This document shows positions 37,323 to 47,666 of a stretch of 64,000 nt of DNA, one piece after another. The notes under the pieces are model-generated. The model did not search any database. It was not told the DNA's origin and saw only the letters and a list, made by a program, of their open reading frames with translations. Made by a program: the position numbers and the translations under genes. Position 1 is the stretch's first letter. Each line of letters opens with the position of its first letter. The stretch is from the NCBI GenBank assembly GCA_018401455.1, contig JAGYKU010000008.1:1-64000 (forward strand). Direction: 5' to 3'. This stretch comes from Flavobacteriales bacterium (GTDB lineage Bacteria > Bacteroidota > Bacteroidia > Flavobacteriales_D > Parvicellaceae).

Positions 37323-37530
37323 TAGTTTGGCTTAAATTTACCTTTGTAAAATCCTAATTTTCAATATTTTTTTATACTTTTGTGCTGCGGTAATCGTGTA
37401 AATGCTTTTATTTTTAATTGCAAGTCCTTGTTTCGATTGATTCTCAAGAAGTTGTCTTATTTTAATGTATTTATCGAACCCCCTACTGTTCGGGTGGTAA
37501 CAGAAAGTATTTAAGAAAAGTAAAATTTTA
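37323..37530 (+). promoter_or_regulatory. 208-bp leader/intergenic region before the cold-shock gene
   Basis: No ORF of note. Just upstream of the ATG, CGAACCCCCTACTGTTCGGG can partly fold (CGAAC/GTTCG). A long structured leader would fit a temperature-controlled cold-shock gene, but no defined element was recognised. Confidence 0.3.
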
Positions 37531-37983
37531 ATGGGAAAATCACAAGAAACTTTTAACAAAAAAGAAAAAGAAAAAAAGAGACTCAAAAAACGTCAAGACA
37601 AATTAGTAAAAAAAGAAGAGCGTAAAGCAAATTCAAACAAAGGCGGAGACATGGAAGACATGTTTGCATATGTAGATGAATATGGTCAAATATCAGACAC
37701 TCCACCAGATCCAACAATCAAAAAGAAAGTAATCAAAGCAGAAAATATCGAATTAGGTGTTCCTAAAAGAGAAGCTTCTAACGAAGATCCTGTGAAAAAA
37801 GGTAAAATTGAATTTTTCAACGATGCCAAAGGTTTTGGATTTATCAAAGAAGATGAGACTGGTGAAAAATATTTTGTACACATCAATGGAATGTCCGAAA
37901 AATGTGTGGAAGGAGATAAAGTTTCTTTCGAACTAGAAAGAGGAATGAAAGGAATGAATGCTGTAAGAGTTACTAAGATTTAA
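37531..37983 (+). CDS. cold-shock domain protein with long basic N-terminal extension
   Basis: 150 residues. The C-terminal half (about 88-150) is a cold-shock domain with both RNA-binding motifs: AKGFGFIKE (RNP1) and EKYFVHIN (RNP2). The N-terminal 35 residues are highly charged (KKEKEKKRLKKRQDKLVKKE), followed by a spacer. It probably binds single-stranded RNA; the basic arm could add nucleic-acid contacts. This two-part layout is frequent in Bacteroidota. A strong terminator follows. Confidence 0.9.
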   Translation: MGKSQETFNKKEKEKKRLKKRQDKLVKKEERKANSNKGGDMEDMFAYVDEYGQISDTPPDPTIKKKVIKAENIELGVPKREASNEDPVKKGKIEFFNDAKGFGFIKEDETGEKYFVHINGMSEKCVEGDKVSFELERGMKGMNAVRVTKI

Positions 37984-38008
37984 TAAGACTTAAATATATA
38001 ATATTCTC

Positions 38009-38042
38009 AACCCGTTAGGTTTTTATATCTAACGGGTTTTTT
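38009..38042. terminator. cold-shock gene terminator
   Basis: AACCCGTTAG ... CTAACGGGTT perfect 10-bp stem plus T-run. It also faces the convergent NUDIX gene. Confidence 0.9.
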
Positions 38043-38054
38043 TATGTTTTGATG

Positions 38055-38606
38055 TTATATCAGTTTTTCATCCATCATCTGCTTCACTTTATAGACTCCT
38101 GCTACGCTGATGGCGTCACGGATTTCGCCATTGAGTACCATTTCGTATAATTCATCGAAGTGAATTTTTTTGATGGTGATGTCCTCGTTTTCATCTTGCT
38201 CTGGGGCACCAATTTCTAAATTTCTAGCAAGGTAAGTAAAGGAGATTTCGTCTGTTGCCGAATTGCTCAAGTCCATTTCTTGAATCAATAGCCAATCTTT
38301 GGCGGTAATGCCTACTTCTTCTTTGAGTTCTCTTTGGGCGGAAAGCAATGGATTCGTGTTTTTTGGACAACCTCCCTCAGGAATTTCCCAAGTGAATTTT
38401 TGCATGGGATATCTAAATTGCCCTACAATCCATGTGTAGTTTTCATCATCAAGTGGTATGACACCTACTGCCCAGTTTTGAAAATTTACACAACCATAAA
38501 TCCCATTGCTTCCACCTGGCGTAATTACATCGTGATGTACCACTTCTATCCAAGGAGTTTGGTATTTAACTTCAGATTTGAGGGTTTTCCAATTGCTTTT
38601 TTTCAT
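38055..38606 (-). CDS. NUDIX hydrolase
   Basis: 183 residues, ADP-ribose pyrophosphatase-like NUDIX fold. The Nudix box is recognisable as EGGCPKNTNPLLSAQRELKEE then VGI. The catalytic REXXEE part is intact. The first glutamate of the GX5E portion appears replaced by Thr or Asn, which may still permit activity. Substrate (ADP-ribose, nucleotide sugar or similar) cannot be told. Confidence 0.87.
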   Translation of the reverse strand: MKKSNWKTLKSEVKYQTPWIEVVHHDVITPGGSNGIYGCVNFQNWAVGVIPLDDENYTWIVGQFRYPMQKFTWEIPEGGCPKNTNPLLSAQRELKEEVGITAKDWLLIQEMDLSNSATDEISFTYLARNLEIGAPEQDENEDITIKKIHFDELYEMVLNGEIRDAISVAGVYKVKQMMDEKLI

Positions 38607-38787
38607 TCAAATGTTTTTTTTAAAGTTATGTTATTATGCAATCAATATGTATAAATTCAAATACAAAGTTAGTTTTTCTTGTGTAAACCTATTTAATGAA
38701 CAATTCACATTTTCGATTTAATAAGTATTGTCTTGTTAATGGTAAAGATATATTCGTTTAACTAATTTTATAAAAACTATCAAAAAT

Positions 38788-40128
38788 ATGGCGCGAGCGA
38801 AAAATCAGAAGAAAATATTTGTATTAGATACATCTGTTATTTTACACGATCACAATTCAATCAATAGTTTTGCGGAACATGATGTTGCGATTCCAATTAC
38901 CGTATTGGAAGAGTTAGATAATTTCAAGATTGGAAATGATACTAAGAATTTCTCTTGTAGAGAATTTATAAGAATTTTAGATAAACTTAGTAAGAACCAA
39001 ACTTTATTGGACTGGGTGCCTTTGAACGGTGGTAAAGATAAAGGTAAATTTAAGATTGTTCTTCAAAATGAAAATAGAGAACTTGATGCTGAAAAGATTT
39101 TCGGGAAGAATAAAAATGACCATAAAATTCTAAATGCAGCGCTTACTTTAGTTGAGCAAGAATTGGGAAGAAGAGTTATTTTAGTTTCAAAAGATATCAA
39201 CCTTAGACTCAAAGCAAAAGCCTTAAATCTTCAAGCAGAAGATTACGAAACAGGGAAGATTAAACAAGAAAACACTTATTATTCTGGTCAAATTACCATC
39301 GAAAATGTAAATCCTGAGGTAATTCAAGAAATTTATAAAAATGACCATTCTGCAGATCTTTCTGTGCTAGGTGATAAATTAATCAACAATGGTTTTTATA
39401 TTCTTAAAAATGCTAAAAATTCTATTTTGGCATACTACAATCCAATCAAACAAGTTTTAGAAAGGGTAGAAAAACAATATATTTTTGGAATTAAACCTAA
39501 GAATGCGGAGCAAACATTTGCAATGCAAGCTTTGATGAATCCCAATATCAAATTAGTAACTTTACAAGGAGTTGCGGGAACTGGGAAAACACTTTTGGCT
39601 TTGGCAAGTGCATTGGAGCAAAACTCTCAATATCACCAAATTATTTTAGCAAGACCTATTGTTCCATTGAGTAATAAAGATATTGGTTTCTTACCTGGAA
39701 GTGCAGAAGATAAAGTAAATCCATATATGCAACCACTTTTTGATAATCTTTCTTTCATTAAAAATCAGTTTGGTGCAAATGAGAAAAAGGCTAAGAAAAT
39801 TCAAGAAATGGAGGAAGAAGGTAGATTGAAAATCACTCCTTTGGCATTTATTAGAGGTAGAAGTTTGTCGAATGTTATCTTTATCGTGGATGAAGCCCAA
39901 AACCTTACACCACATGAAGTAAAAACGATTGTGACAAGAGCAGGCGAGAATACCAAAATCATTTTTACAGGTGATGTTCACCAAATTGATACTCCATATT
40001 TGGATGATCAAAGTAATGGATTGAGTTATATCATCGATAGATTAAAAGGGCAAGAGTTATTTGCACACGTTTTACTAGAAAAAGGTGAAAGAAGTGAATT
40101 GGCAAACTTAGCCAACGATTTATTGTAA
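38788..40128 (+). CDS. PIN domain-containing PhoH family ATPase (PhoH2 type)
   Basis: 446 residues: N-terminal PIN ribonuclease domain (KIFVLDTSVILHDHNSINSF, VLEELDNFK, VILVSKDINLRLKAK with the expected acidic residues) and C-terminal PhoH ATPase (Walker A LQGVAGTGKTLLALASALEQ; Walker B VIFIVDEAQNLTPHEVKTI). PhoH2 proteins act as RNA helicase-ribonucleases; in mycobacteria the protein is linked to a toxin-antitoxin gene, but none is seen here. Confidence 0.92.
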   Translation: MARAKNQKKIFVLDTSVILHDHNSINSFAEHDVAIPITVLEELDNFKIGNDTKNFSCREFIRILDKLSKNQTLLDWVPLNGGKDKGKFKIVLQNENRELDAEKIFGKNKNDHKILNAALTLVEQELGRRVILVSKDINLRLKAKALNLQAEDYETGKIKQENTYYSGQITIENVNPEVIQEIYKNDHSADLSVLGDKLINNGFYILKNAKNSILAYYNPIKQVLERVEKQYIFGIKPKNAEQTFAMQALMNPNIKLVTLQGVAGTGKTLLALASALEQNSQYHQIILARPIVPLSNKDIGFLPGSAEDKVNPYMQPLFDNLSFIKNQFGANEKKAKKIQEMEEEGRLKITPLAFIRGRSLSNVIFIVDEAQNLTPHEVKTIVTRAGENTKIIFTGDVHQIDTPYLDDQSNGLSYIIDRLKGQELFAHVLLEKGERSELANLANDLL

Positions 40129-40248
40129 TATACTGTTAGTTAGCATTTTTTAATTGCTTTTCTAAACATCATTTAAAGGAAAAAGTGGGTTTGATAGTTA
40201 AAAAACTATAAAATTCATCTTTTTCCTTTTTCTTTTGAATTCTATTCC

Positions 40249-40256
40249 TACCTTTG
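40249..40256 (+). promoter_or_regulatory. SRP RNA promoter -7 box
   Basis: TACCTTTG, perfect TAnnTTTG, ending three to four bases before the 5' strand of the SRP RNA stem. Because the RNA end is fixed by structure, it helps calibrate where transcription starts relative to this box. Confidence 0.7.
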
Positions 40257-40258
40257 CA

Positions 40259-40357
40259 GTGGCAAGTCTCATACGACCAGCTCCTACATAATCCTCCAGG
40301 ACGGGAACGTAGCAAAGGTCTGTGGTTGTAGCGGTGCGATATGAGTAGCTTGCCATT
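40259..40357 (+). ncRNA. ffs: signal recognition particle 4.5S RNA
   Basis: Small SRP RNA that binds Ffh and FtsY for co-translational membrane targeting. The conserved domain IV is present: CCAGGACGGGAACGTAGCAA gives the GGAA tetraloop, AGG and AGCA internal loop. The distal arms close the hairpin: TGGCAAG (40260) pairs with CTTGCCA (40349) and CTCATA with TATGAG. A reverse-strand ORF over it (40198-40422) is a chance frame. Followed by a long T-run (about 40379-40391). Confidence 0.92.
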
Positions 40358-40424
40358 TTTTGTGCCTTATAGTTTCGTTTTTTTTTTTTTTCAATCAACC
40401 TTCCAATTACAATAAAAAACATTT

Positions 40425-40494
40425 GTCACTTCGACCAAAAGAATGAGCGATAGCGAATTCTGAAGTGGAGAAACGAATACCGATAACTATCGGT
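40425..40494. repeat. dispersed hairpin element (CACTTC/GAAGTG arms) plus adjacent small palindrome
   Basis: GTCACTTCGACC at the left and GAAGTGGAGAAAC at the right frame a core with GAGCGATAGCGAA, the complement of the TTCGCTATCGCTC core of other copies. Immediately after, ACCGATAACTATCGGT (40479-40494) is a clean 7-bp-arm hairpin. Confidence 0.6.
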
Positions 40495-41188
40495 ACGGCA
40501 AAGCCAAGTCTAAAAGACTACATTATAAGTTCTAAATTCAACTAAGTTCGAAATACCTCAAGAATGTTTATAAATATATAAGTTTCGAAGAGTAATAGCC
40601 TTTCTTAATTTGTTTGGGATGAAGTGAAGTAAAAACAAACAATCAATAATCTCCCTATTTGACCATAAAAACAATCATGTCATCATTAGACATAATATGG
40701 TGATAATTAATTTTTGACCTGTAGACTTAACTATATACCAGAATAAATTGTATCATCTGTCAATGGTATCATTGAATAAATAGAATCAAAAACTTTTACT
40801 TTGTGGCAGAATAATTTCATTAGGAGGTATGTTATGAGCAACAGAAATTTGCCCTCTAATTATATCCTCTTTACTACAATATAATTTTCTTTTATTTCAT
40901 TTCCACATGATACAAATATTAAACACATAAACAATATATATAACATCCTTTTTATCGTCTTTTAGATTGTCATTATTCTGAATGTGCGCTTTTCTCTTTT
41001 CATGGTAATTAATCTTTTCATCAGTTTCCTTTATCCTTTTTTATTAGATTTTTCTCTTTGTTAATCACTAAATCATTATATCTAGTAACTTTTTGTATCT
41101 ACTCTGGATGGCTTTGGTATTGGTTGAGGCGGTGAAGTGTTTCAAAGTCTTTAATTAAGTTTTTTCCCACCTTTTTCTTGATAAATAC

Positions 41189-41407
41189 TCAAATATGATA
41201 TAAAAAAGTAAAGGAGGATAAAAATAAAATTAAAGAAATCCAATTTAATTTAAATCCCAAAACAAATTTTAATACAGGTGATGTAATTGCAAATAACAAT
41301 AAAATATAGAAACATGAAACACTGTATTTAAAGTATTTATTTTCATTTTTCCTATATCCCAATAACTCTAAAAATAAAACAAAATTATTAACAAAAGTAT
41401 AAACCAA
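41189..41407 (-). CDS. possible small membrane protein
   Basis: 72-residue frame with two hydrophobic segments (FYILLLFAITSPVLKFVLGF; WISLILFLSSFTFLYHI). No family recognised and no clear promoter, in an AT-rich gene-poor stretch. It could be a remnant or chance ORF. Confidence 0.25.
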   Translation of the reverse strand: MVYTFVNNFVLFLELLGYRKNENKYFKYSVSCFYILLLFAITSPVLKFVLGFKLNWISLILFLSSFTFLYHI

Positions 41408-41753
41408 AGATTAAAGATCTTAGGTATAATTGATAATAAGAATCAATAAATAAACATAATAATGAATGTATCGCTAGTACAACGTAGGTTATGTTTTTTT
41501 TAAAATTAATAAATTCACTTTACTTATTTATTCTCTGATTATCTTTATTTCTTAAATCATGGATCAAAAAGTTATTCTTTTTCTTGTGTAAAATATCTAT
41601 TTCCACTTCCTTCCATACATCTAAATTACAACTTTTAATTTTGTTTTTTAGTTTTTTGGATGAAAAATTACAACTAAGTGTGTGAAAACCGAGAGGGAAT
41701 TTCTAGACCTCTAAGCCCCTCCATCTCCAAACCTCCCGTCTCAATTCGTTTAA

Positions 41754-41784
41754 TCATATATCGTTAAATCGTATGTCAAACAAT
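41754..41784. repeat. 15-bp minisatellite family, minimal two-unit copy
   Basis: TATATCGTTAA then ATCGTATGTCAAACAA. Both the units and the tail (CAAACAAtCCATC) match the ends of the long array at 54307-54456. Confidence 0.65.
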
Positions 41785-41860
41785 CCATCAAACATATTCT
41801 AATATTCCAGTGTAACAATTATTTCATACTTTCCAATTTCTACTTTCCTATTTCAAATAA

Positions 41861-41916
41861 AGATATCTCCATTACGTACTTCCGCTATCGCTTTGTACTT
41901 CAGATCGATATGACAA
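41861..41916. repeat. dispersed hairpin element, ATATC/GATAT arm variant, copy 3
   Basis: AGATATCTCC ... CCGCTATCGCT ... ATCGATATGACA, same layout as 11863-11916 with scattered substitutions. Confidence 0.65.
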
Positions 41917-42004
41917 GATAATTTTAATTTACTCTTTCCATTTTCCATTTCCAATTTCCAATTAATTCATTATCAAATTACCTCATTACCTCATTATTTC
42001 CAAT

Positions 42005-42067
42005 TTTCCAATTTCCAATTTCCTATTTCCTATTTCCCATTTCCCATTTCCTCTCTCCAATTTAACA
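42005..42067. repeat. heptanucleotide array TTTCCNA, 9 units
   Basis: Consecutive units TTTCCAA (x2), TTTCCTA (x2), TTTCCCA (x2), TTTCCTC, TCTCCAA, TTTAACA. Identical units occur in pairs. Related less regular text precedes it from about 41935. Confidence 0.8.
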
Positions 42068-42105
42068 CTATTTAGAATTAATTTTTAATTTCAAGATTAT
42101 ATTTT

Positions 42106-42113
42106 TACCTTTG
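42106..42113 (+). promoter_or_regulatory. promoter -7 box of the decayed YwqK-like lipoprotein gene
   Basis: TACCTTTG, perfect TAnnTTTG, five bases before the ATG at 42119. Confidence 0.5.
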
Positions 42114-42118
42114 AGGTT

Positions 42119-42882
42119 ATGAAAAGGTTTTGTACTACATTCTTGCTCTAGAATTAATTGCTAGTATTGATTGGTTGTAATCAAAACGCTAATGAGAATG
42201 ATGTTCCTCTTAATGACGGTATCCAGAAATCAAAGATGAAAATGGAAATCTATGAAAGGAAAAATGTCCAAGAAGGTATGAAAGAAGGAATGTGGAGTGA
42301 GTTTGACGCTAATGGAAAGGTAAAAGATACGGCAAATTATACTGAAGGAAATTAAATGGTAGATACATTTCATTTTTTCCTAATGGAAGAAAAATGAGTG
42401 AAGGATTCTACGAAATGGACATGCGAAGGGAATTAGTTGTATTGGAACAATGATGGAGGAATGATTGAAAAAAGCCTTTGGAAAAATGGAAGAAAACCTC
42501 ATGGAATCTCATATACGTATTATGATTTTGGTAAAATCACAATCCTCTGTTGAATGGGAGGAAGGCAAAATAAACGGTGTATGGAAGTTTTATGATGAGA
42601 ATGAAAATTTAATTGAAGAAACTTCATGTACAAAGAAGGGTACAAGAAGGAGCAGCGATTCAATATTATCCTGATGGTAATGTAAAAATCAAATCAATTT
42701 CGAAAATGATTTACCCAATGGAAGTTATGAAACTTTTCATCCCAATGGAATGTTGGCATCAAAGTGGAATATGAAGAGGAAAAATGGAAGGCGACTTAAT
42801 AGAGTTTGATACTATCGGTCAGATTGTAAGCATCGAACATTATGAAAATGGAATTTCTGATGTTCAACGCCGTTAGATATCG
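42119..42882 (+). pseudogene. decayed YwqK/MORN-repeat lipoprotein gene
   Basis: Starts with a lipoprotein signal (MKRFCTTFLL, then LLVLIGCNQNANEN after a stop). It continues with MORN-like repeats typical of YwqK-family proteins: EGMKEGMWSEFDANGKVKD, ISFFPNGRKMSEGFYE, GKINGVWKFYDENENLIEE, MEGDLIEFDTIGQIVSIEHY. Each repeat is in a different frame or cut by stops; at least six lesions are needed to read through. YwqK is annotated as an antitoxin in Bacillus, but many Bacteroidota paralogues have no known partner, and none is seen here. Confidence 0.75.
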
Positions 42883-42950
42883 AAATTGATTCAACCAACT
42901 AAGCAGAGATAAAATTATCGTAATTGCGTATACAACCCAAATTGATTTTA

Positions 42951-43432
42951 TCAAATCTGTTTTTCATCTTCATTTTGAAAGTATTCATTAAGTACGATTT
43001 TTGCATCATTATGTTTCTTCATTAAAAGGTCCTTCGAGATTTTCAGTGATCAATCCTTCAGGGCTGCTAAATGTTTCCTTTACAAGACGCTTCGACAATT
43101 TCTGCAATGTAATTTACGGGATTTAAATTGGCATTCCAAAGCGAAAACAAAATCATTTCATTGAGATCGTCATCATAATCTACTAAACCTTCAATGAGTG
43201 GTAATAAAGCTTCCTTTACTTTGAGTTGAGATAAAATAATTTTAATTTCATCTTTGATATGCTCATTGTCTGAGTTTTTGTATAAATCCAACATCGAAGG
43301 AATTACCGATACATCACCTTTTGTTTTGATTTTGGACAAAGCATCTAAAACTGTTTTTTCATTTTTAGATGTAAGGTCTTTTTTGATAACTTCTATTAAT
43401 TTCTTTTGAGTAGATTTTTCAGTCATATTCAA
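42951..43432 (-). CDS. HEAT-repeat-like protein, frameshifted near the C-terminus
   Basis: Helical-repeat protein (TEKSTQKKLIEVIKKDLTSK; LDALSKIKTKGDVSVIPSML; IKIILSQLKVKEALLPLIEG). The open frame stops at 43067, but the coding signal continues. Removing one T near 43088 gives VEALVKETFSSPEGLITENL, and one T from the run near 43025 gives MKKHNDAKIVLNEYFQNEDE and a natural stop at 42951. The corrected protein is about 160 residues. It follows fadH by 17 bp on the same strand. Function unknown; family members recur in Bacteroidota. Confidence 0.7.
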
Positions 43433-43449
43433 TTTTCGTTTTTTAGTTG

Positions 43450-45564
<2,115 letters not shown>

Positions 45565-45639
45565 TTATTTATTTTGTTTGGTATATAGTTAATATAAATC
45601 CACAAAGAAAGGCAATTTTTATATAAATTAATGTTTAAA

Positions 45640-46120
45640 TATACTACCCCCATTTTTTTTCTCTTGGAGAAAGAGGGTATCTAAACCATCTACATTTTTT
45701 ATAATTCCTTTTCGCTATTATTTTTCCTTTACGATTATAATAAATCCATTCTCCTATTTTAAGACCATCTTCAGATAGTTCACCTTCCATTTTAATAAAT
45801 CCATTTGGTTAATATTGTTTGTAGTAACCATTCATAAAGTTTCCCCAAAAGTAAAAACCTTCTTCAATTTTTTTCCATTGACAATAAAAATAGAGTAATT
45901 ATTTGGAAAAATATATTCTAAACTATCAGCAGAGTAAAATTTTGTTATAATATGTTATTGAATCTGATATTTCATTATTGACATAATAATCATCTCAACC
46001 TTCTGTACAGAACCTATTCTTCTATTTAAAGAGGCTTTCTGGTGATTCATTAATTATAATTGTGTCTTTTGCAAAGTATAATATTATTTATTGTAAAAAG
46101 AATAATATTGAATATGAGAA
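45640..46120 (-). pseudogene. second decayed YwqK/MORN-like gene
   Basis: Reading the reverse strand gives KFYSADSLEYIFPNNYSIFI, then in another frame EEGFYFWGNFMNGYYKQY, a stop, and NGFIKMEGELSEDGLKIGEW followed by YYNRKGKIIAKRNYKK. These are MORN-like YwqK repeats with two or more frameshifts and a stop. It lies in a 786-bp stretch with no intact gene between fadH and the next gene. Boundaries are approximate. Confidence 0.55.
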
Positions 46121-46260
46121 TTTAAATATTTTTGTTGCTATTCTGTATTTGCAATTTTTTTTATAATTTTCATCCGCTTATCCTTTATATTTTACTTAGA
46201 ATCATTTTTAATTTATTTTAAAATCAAACTAGATACAAAAAACTTAAGTTATAGAATAAA

Positions 46261-47157
46261 TCAAGGTTTATCATCCTTAGGCTCATTATATTTTGTCTTG
46301 AATTTTTTTCCAGTTCTCGCATCTACATCTGGAGTGAAAACCCATTTTCCATTTTCAAGGACGTAAGCATCAAAACTTAAATCGGGAACGTACCAATCTT
46401 TCATGCCTTCCAAATTGGGAGAAGTAGGAGAGAGGTGGTCAAAAATAATCATTTCAGTTTTCTTTGTGCTTTGATGTTTCAAAGACATTACAGATTGTTT
46501 GTTGTATTGAAAAACAACTCTTCTCTTGGTTTTTCCATCTTCTTCTTTAAAAATCGCATGACCGAATTTTACTTTATCTGTTTTGTGAAACTGCATGGTC
46601 TCAATGATTTTTTTATTGCTCATCATATTGTTGCCATCCCAACCTAAAAAAGTGTAAATCGTTCCTCCAAATTTCTCTATAGGAATGATTTTGTAATACA
46701 ATGCACCATACCATTTTTTTTCGGTGTTGGCTTCATACTCAATGTCATAAGGTGCATTTTCAGATTTATCAAAGAGTTCAATAATTGTAAAAGCATCTTT
46801 CTTGGGGTCTTTTTTCATGATTAAACAATGGTACTTTTGCTCTTCATGTTCTCCATATTCTAAGTTCCAATTGAAAATTCTAAAAGCATCATCGGGAGAT
46901 TTTATGGTGCTCATCATCATTCCAAGAGAGTCGAAAGGGTAGTTGAAGGCTTCATCAAATGCTAAAGTTTTTCTCAAAAGTGCTTCAAATTCTTGATTGG
47001 GTTTGATTTGTTCGCTTCTATCTTTGAATGATCTCACTTCTTTTAACTTTTTTATGAGTTGAGTTTCATAAGATTTTAATTGTTCAATATTGCTATTTTG
47101 AGCCCAAATTAATTGACTAAAAAAAGTGATAAGTATTACAAAAAGAAATTTTAGCAT
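46261..47157 (-). CDS. conserved hypothetical secreted protein
   Basis: 298 residues with a signal peptide (FLFVILITFFSQLIWA). No catalytic motif recognised. Notable segments: FNYPFDSLGMMMSTIKSPDD, AFRIFNWNLEYGEHEEQKYH, YYKIIPIEKFGGTIYTFLGW and a late DHLSPTSPNLEGMKDWYVPD. Probably a soluble periplasmic or surface protein. It resembles uncharacterised proteins common in Bacteroidota, but I cannot name a family. Confidence 0.75.
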   Translation of the reverse strand: MLKFLFVILITFFSQLIWAQNSNIEQLKSYETQLIKKLKEVRSFKDRSEQIKPNQEFEALLRKTLAFDEAFNYPFDSLGMMMSTIKSPDDAFRIFNWNLEYGEHEEQKYHCLIMKKDPKKDAFTIIELFDKSENAPYDIEYEANTEKKWYGALYYKIIPIEKFGGTIYTFLGWDGNNMMSNKKIIETMQFHKTDKVKFGHAIFKEEDGKTKRRVVFQYNKQSVMSLKHQSTKKTEMIIFDHLSPTSPNLEGMKDWYVPDLSFDAYVLENGKWVFTPDVDARTGKKFKTKYNEPKDDKP

Positions 47158-47258
47158 AAGGTACTTTTTTAATTAATTACAAAATATAAGCCACAAAAAA
47201 ACCACTTAAAATTGTAAGTGGTTTTCATAACGTAATTTTGCGAATTCTGTTACAAATA

Positions 47259-47615
47259 TCAATCGGTAATGTGAAGACTGTCTTTTTTTGCCAATAATGC
47301 TTCATCAGTTTCTCTCCATTCTTCATCATCTACGCAACAATCTACAGGACATACCGCAGCACATTGAGGTTCATCGTGAAACCCTTTGCATTCAGTACAT
47401 TTATCAGTTGCAATATAATATACATCCATATCATAAGGCTCTAATTCTTCATCGGCATCTACCGTTTTTTTGGTGTTGTGTCCTGTATATTTTCCTTTAA
47501 GAGAAGTGCCATCGCTGAATTTCCACATAGCACCACCTTCATAAATGGCATTATTGGGACATTCTGGTTCGCAAGCACCACAATTGATACATTCGTCAGT
47601 TATTTTAATTGCCAT
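47259..47615 (-). CDS. 4Fe-4S dicluster ferredoxin
   Basis: 118-residue electron carrier. First cluster motif CINCGACEPECPNNAIYEGG; second CTECKGFHDEPQCAAVCPVD. The spacing with an insert between clusters is of the YfhL/Allochromatium type. The frame is open to 47738, but the ATG at 47615 (MAIKITDECINCGACEPECP) is the natural start and the upstream extension overlaps the divergent promoter and gene. Possible electron donor for the divergently encoded acyl-CoA reductase is speculation. Confidence 0.92.
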   Translation of the reverse strand: MAIKITDECINCGACEPECPNNAIYEGGAMWKFSDGTSLKGKYTGHNTKKTVDADEELEPYDMDVYYIATDKCTECKGFHDEPQCAAVCPVDCCVDDEEWRETDEALLAKKDSLHITD

Positions 47616-47629
47616 AGCTATATTCTTTT

Positions 47630-47650
47630 TAATTTTGAACTGCAAATTTA
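47630..47650. promoter_or_regulatory. overlapping divergent promoters (ferredoxin / acyl-CoA reductase)
   Basis: Plus-strand TAATTTTG (47630-47637) and minus-strand TAAATTTG (47643-47650) are both perfect TAnnTTTG boxes only 5 bp apart. The start sites they imply (about 47641 rightward, 47639 leftward) cross, so RNA polymerase could probably occupy only one at a time. Confidence 0.55.
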
Positions 47651-47666
47651 TAACATAAAAATTAGA

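Larger units (their letters stand above)
40358..42118. other. 1.8-kb gene-poor region with repeats
   Basis: Between the SRP RNA and a decayed lipoprotein gene. It holds hairpin elements, a short 15-mer repeat copy, heptad arrays and one possible small membrane ORF (listed separately). The stretch 40560-41180 shows no intact gene or recognised remnant. Confidence 0.6.

Noticed and set aside
37338-37586. Reverse ORF of 82 residues, and a possible tRNA in the same gap
   Set aside because: The ORF overlaps the cold-shock gene start and has no motif; no cloverleaf or T-loop sequence is visible in the gap.
38788-40128. PhoH2-linked toxin-antitoxin pair
   Set aside because: In mycobacteria phoH2 has an upstream antitoxin-like gene; here the upstream neighbour is a convergently placed NUDIX gene and no small upstream ORF is seen.
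40198-40422. 74-residue reverse ORF
   Set aside because: It covers the SRP RNA gene; the conserved domain IV and pairing arms explain this stretch better.
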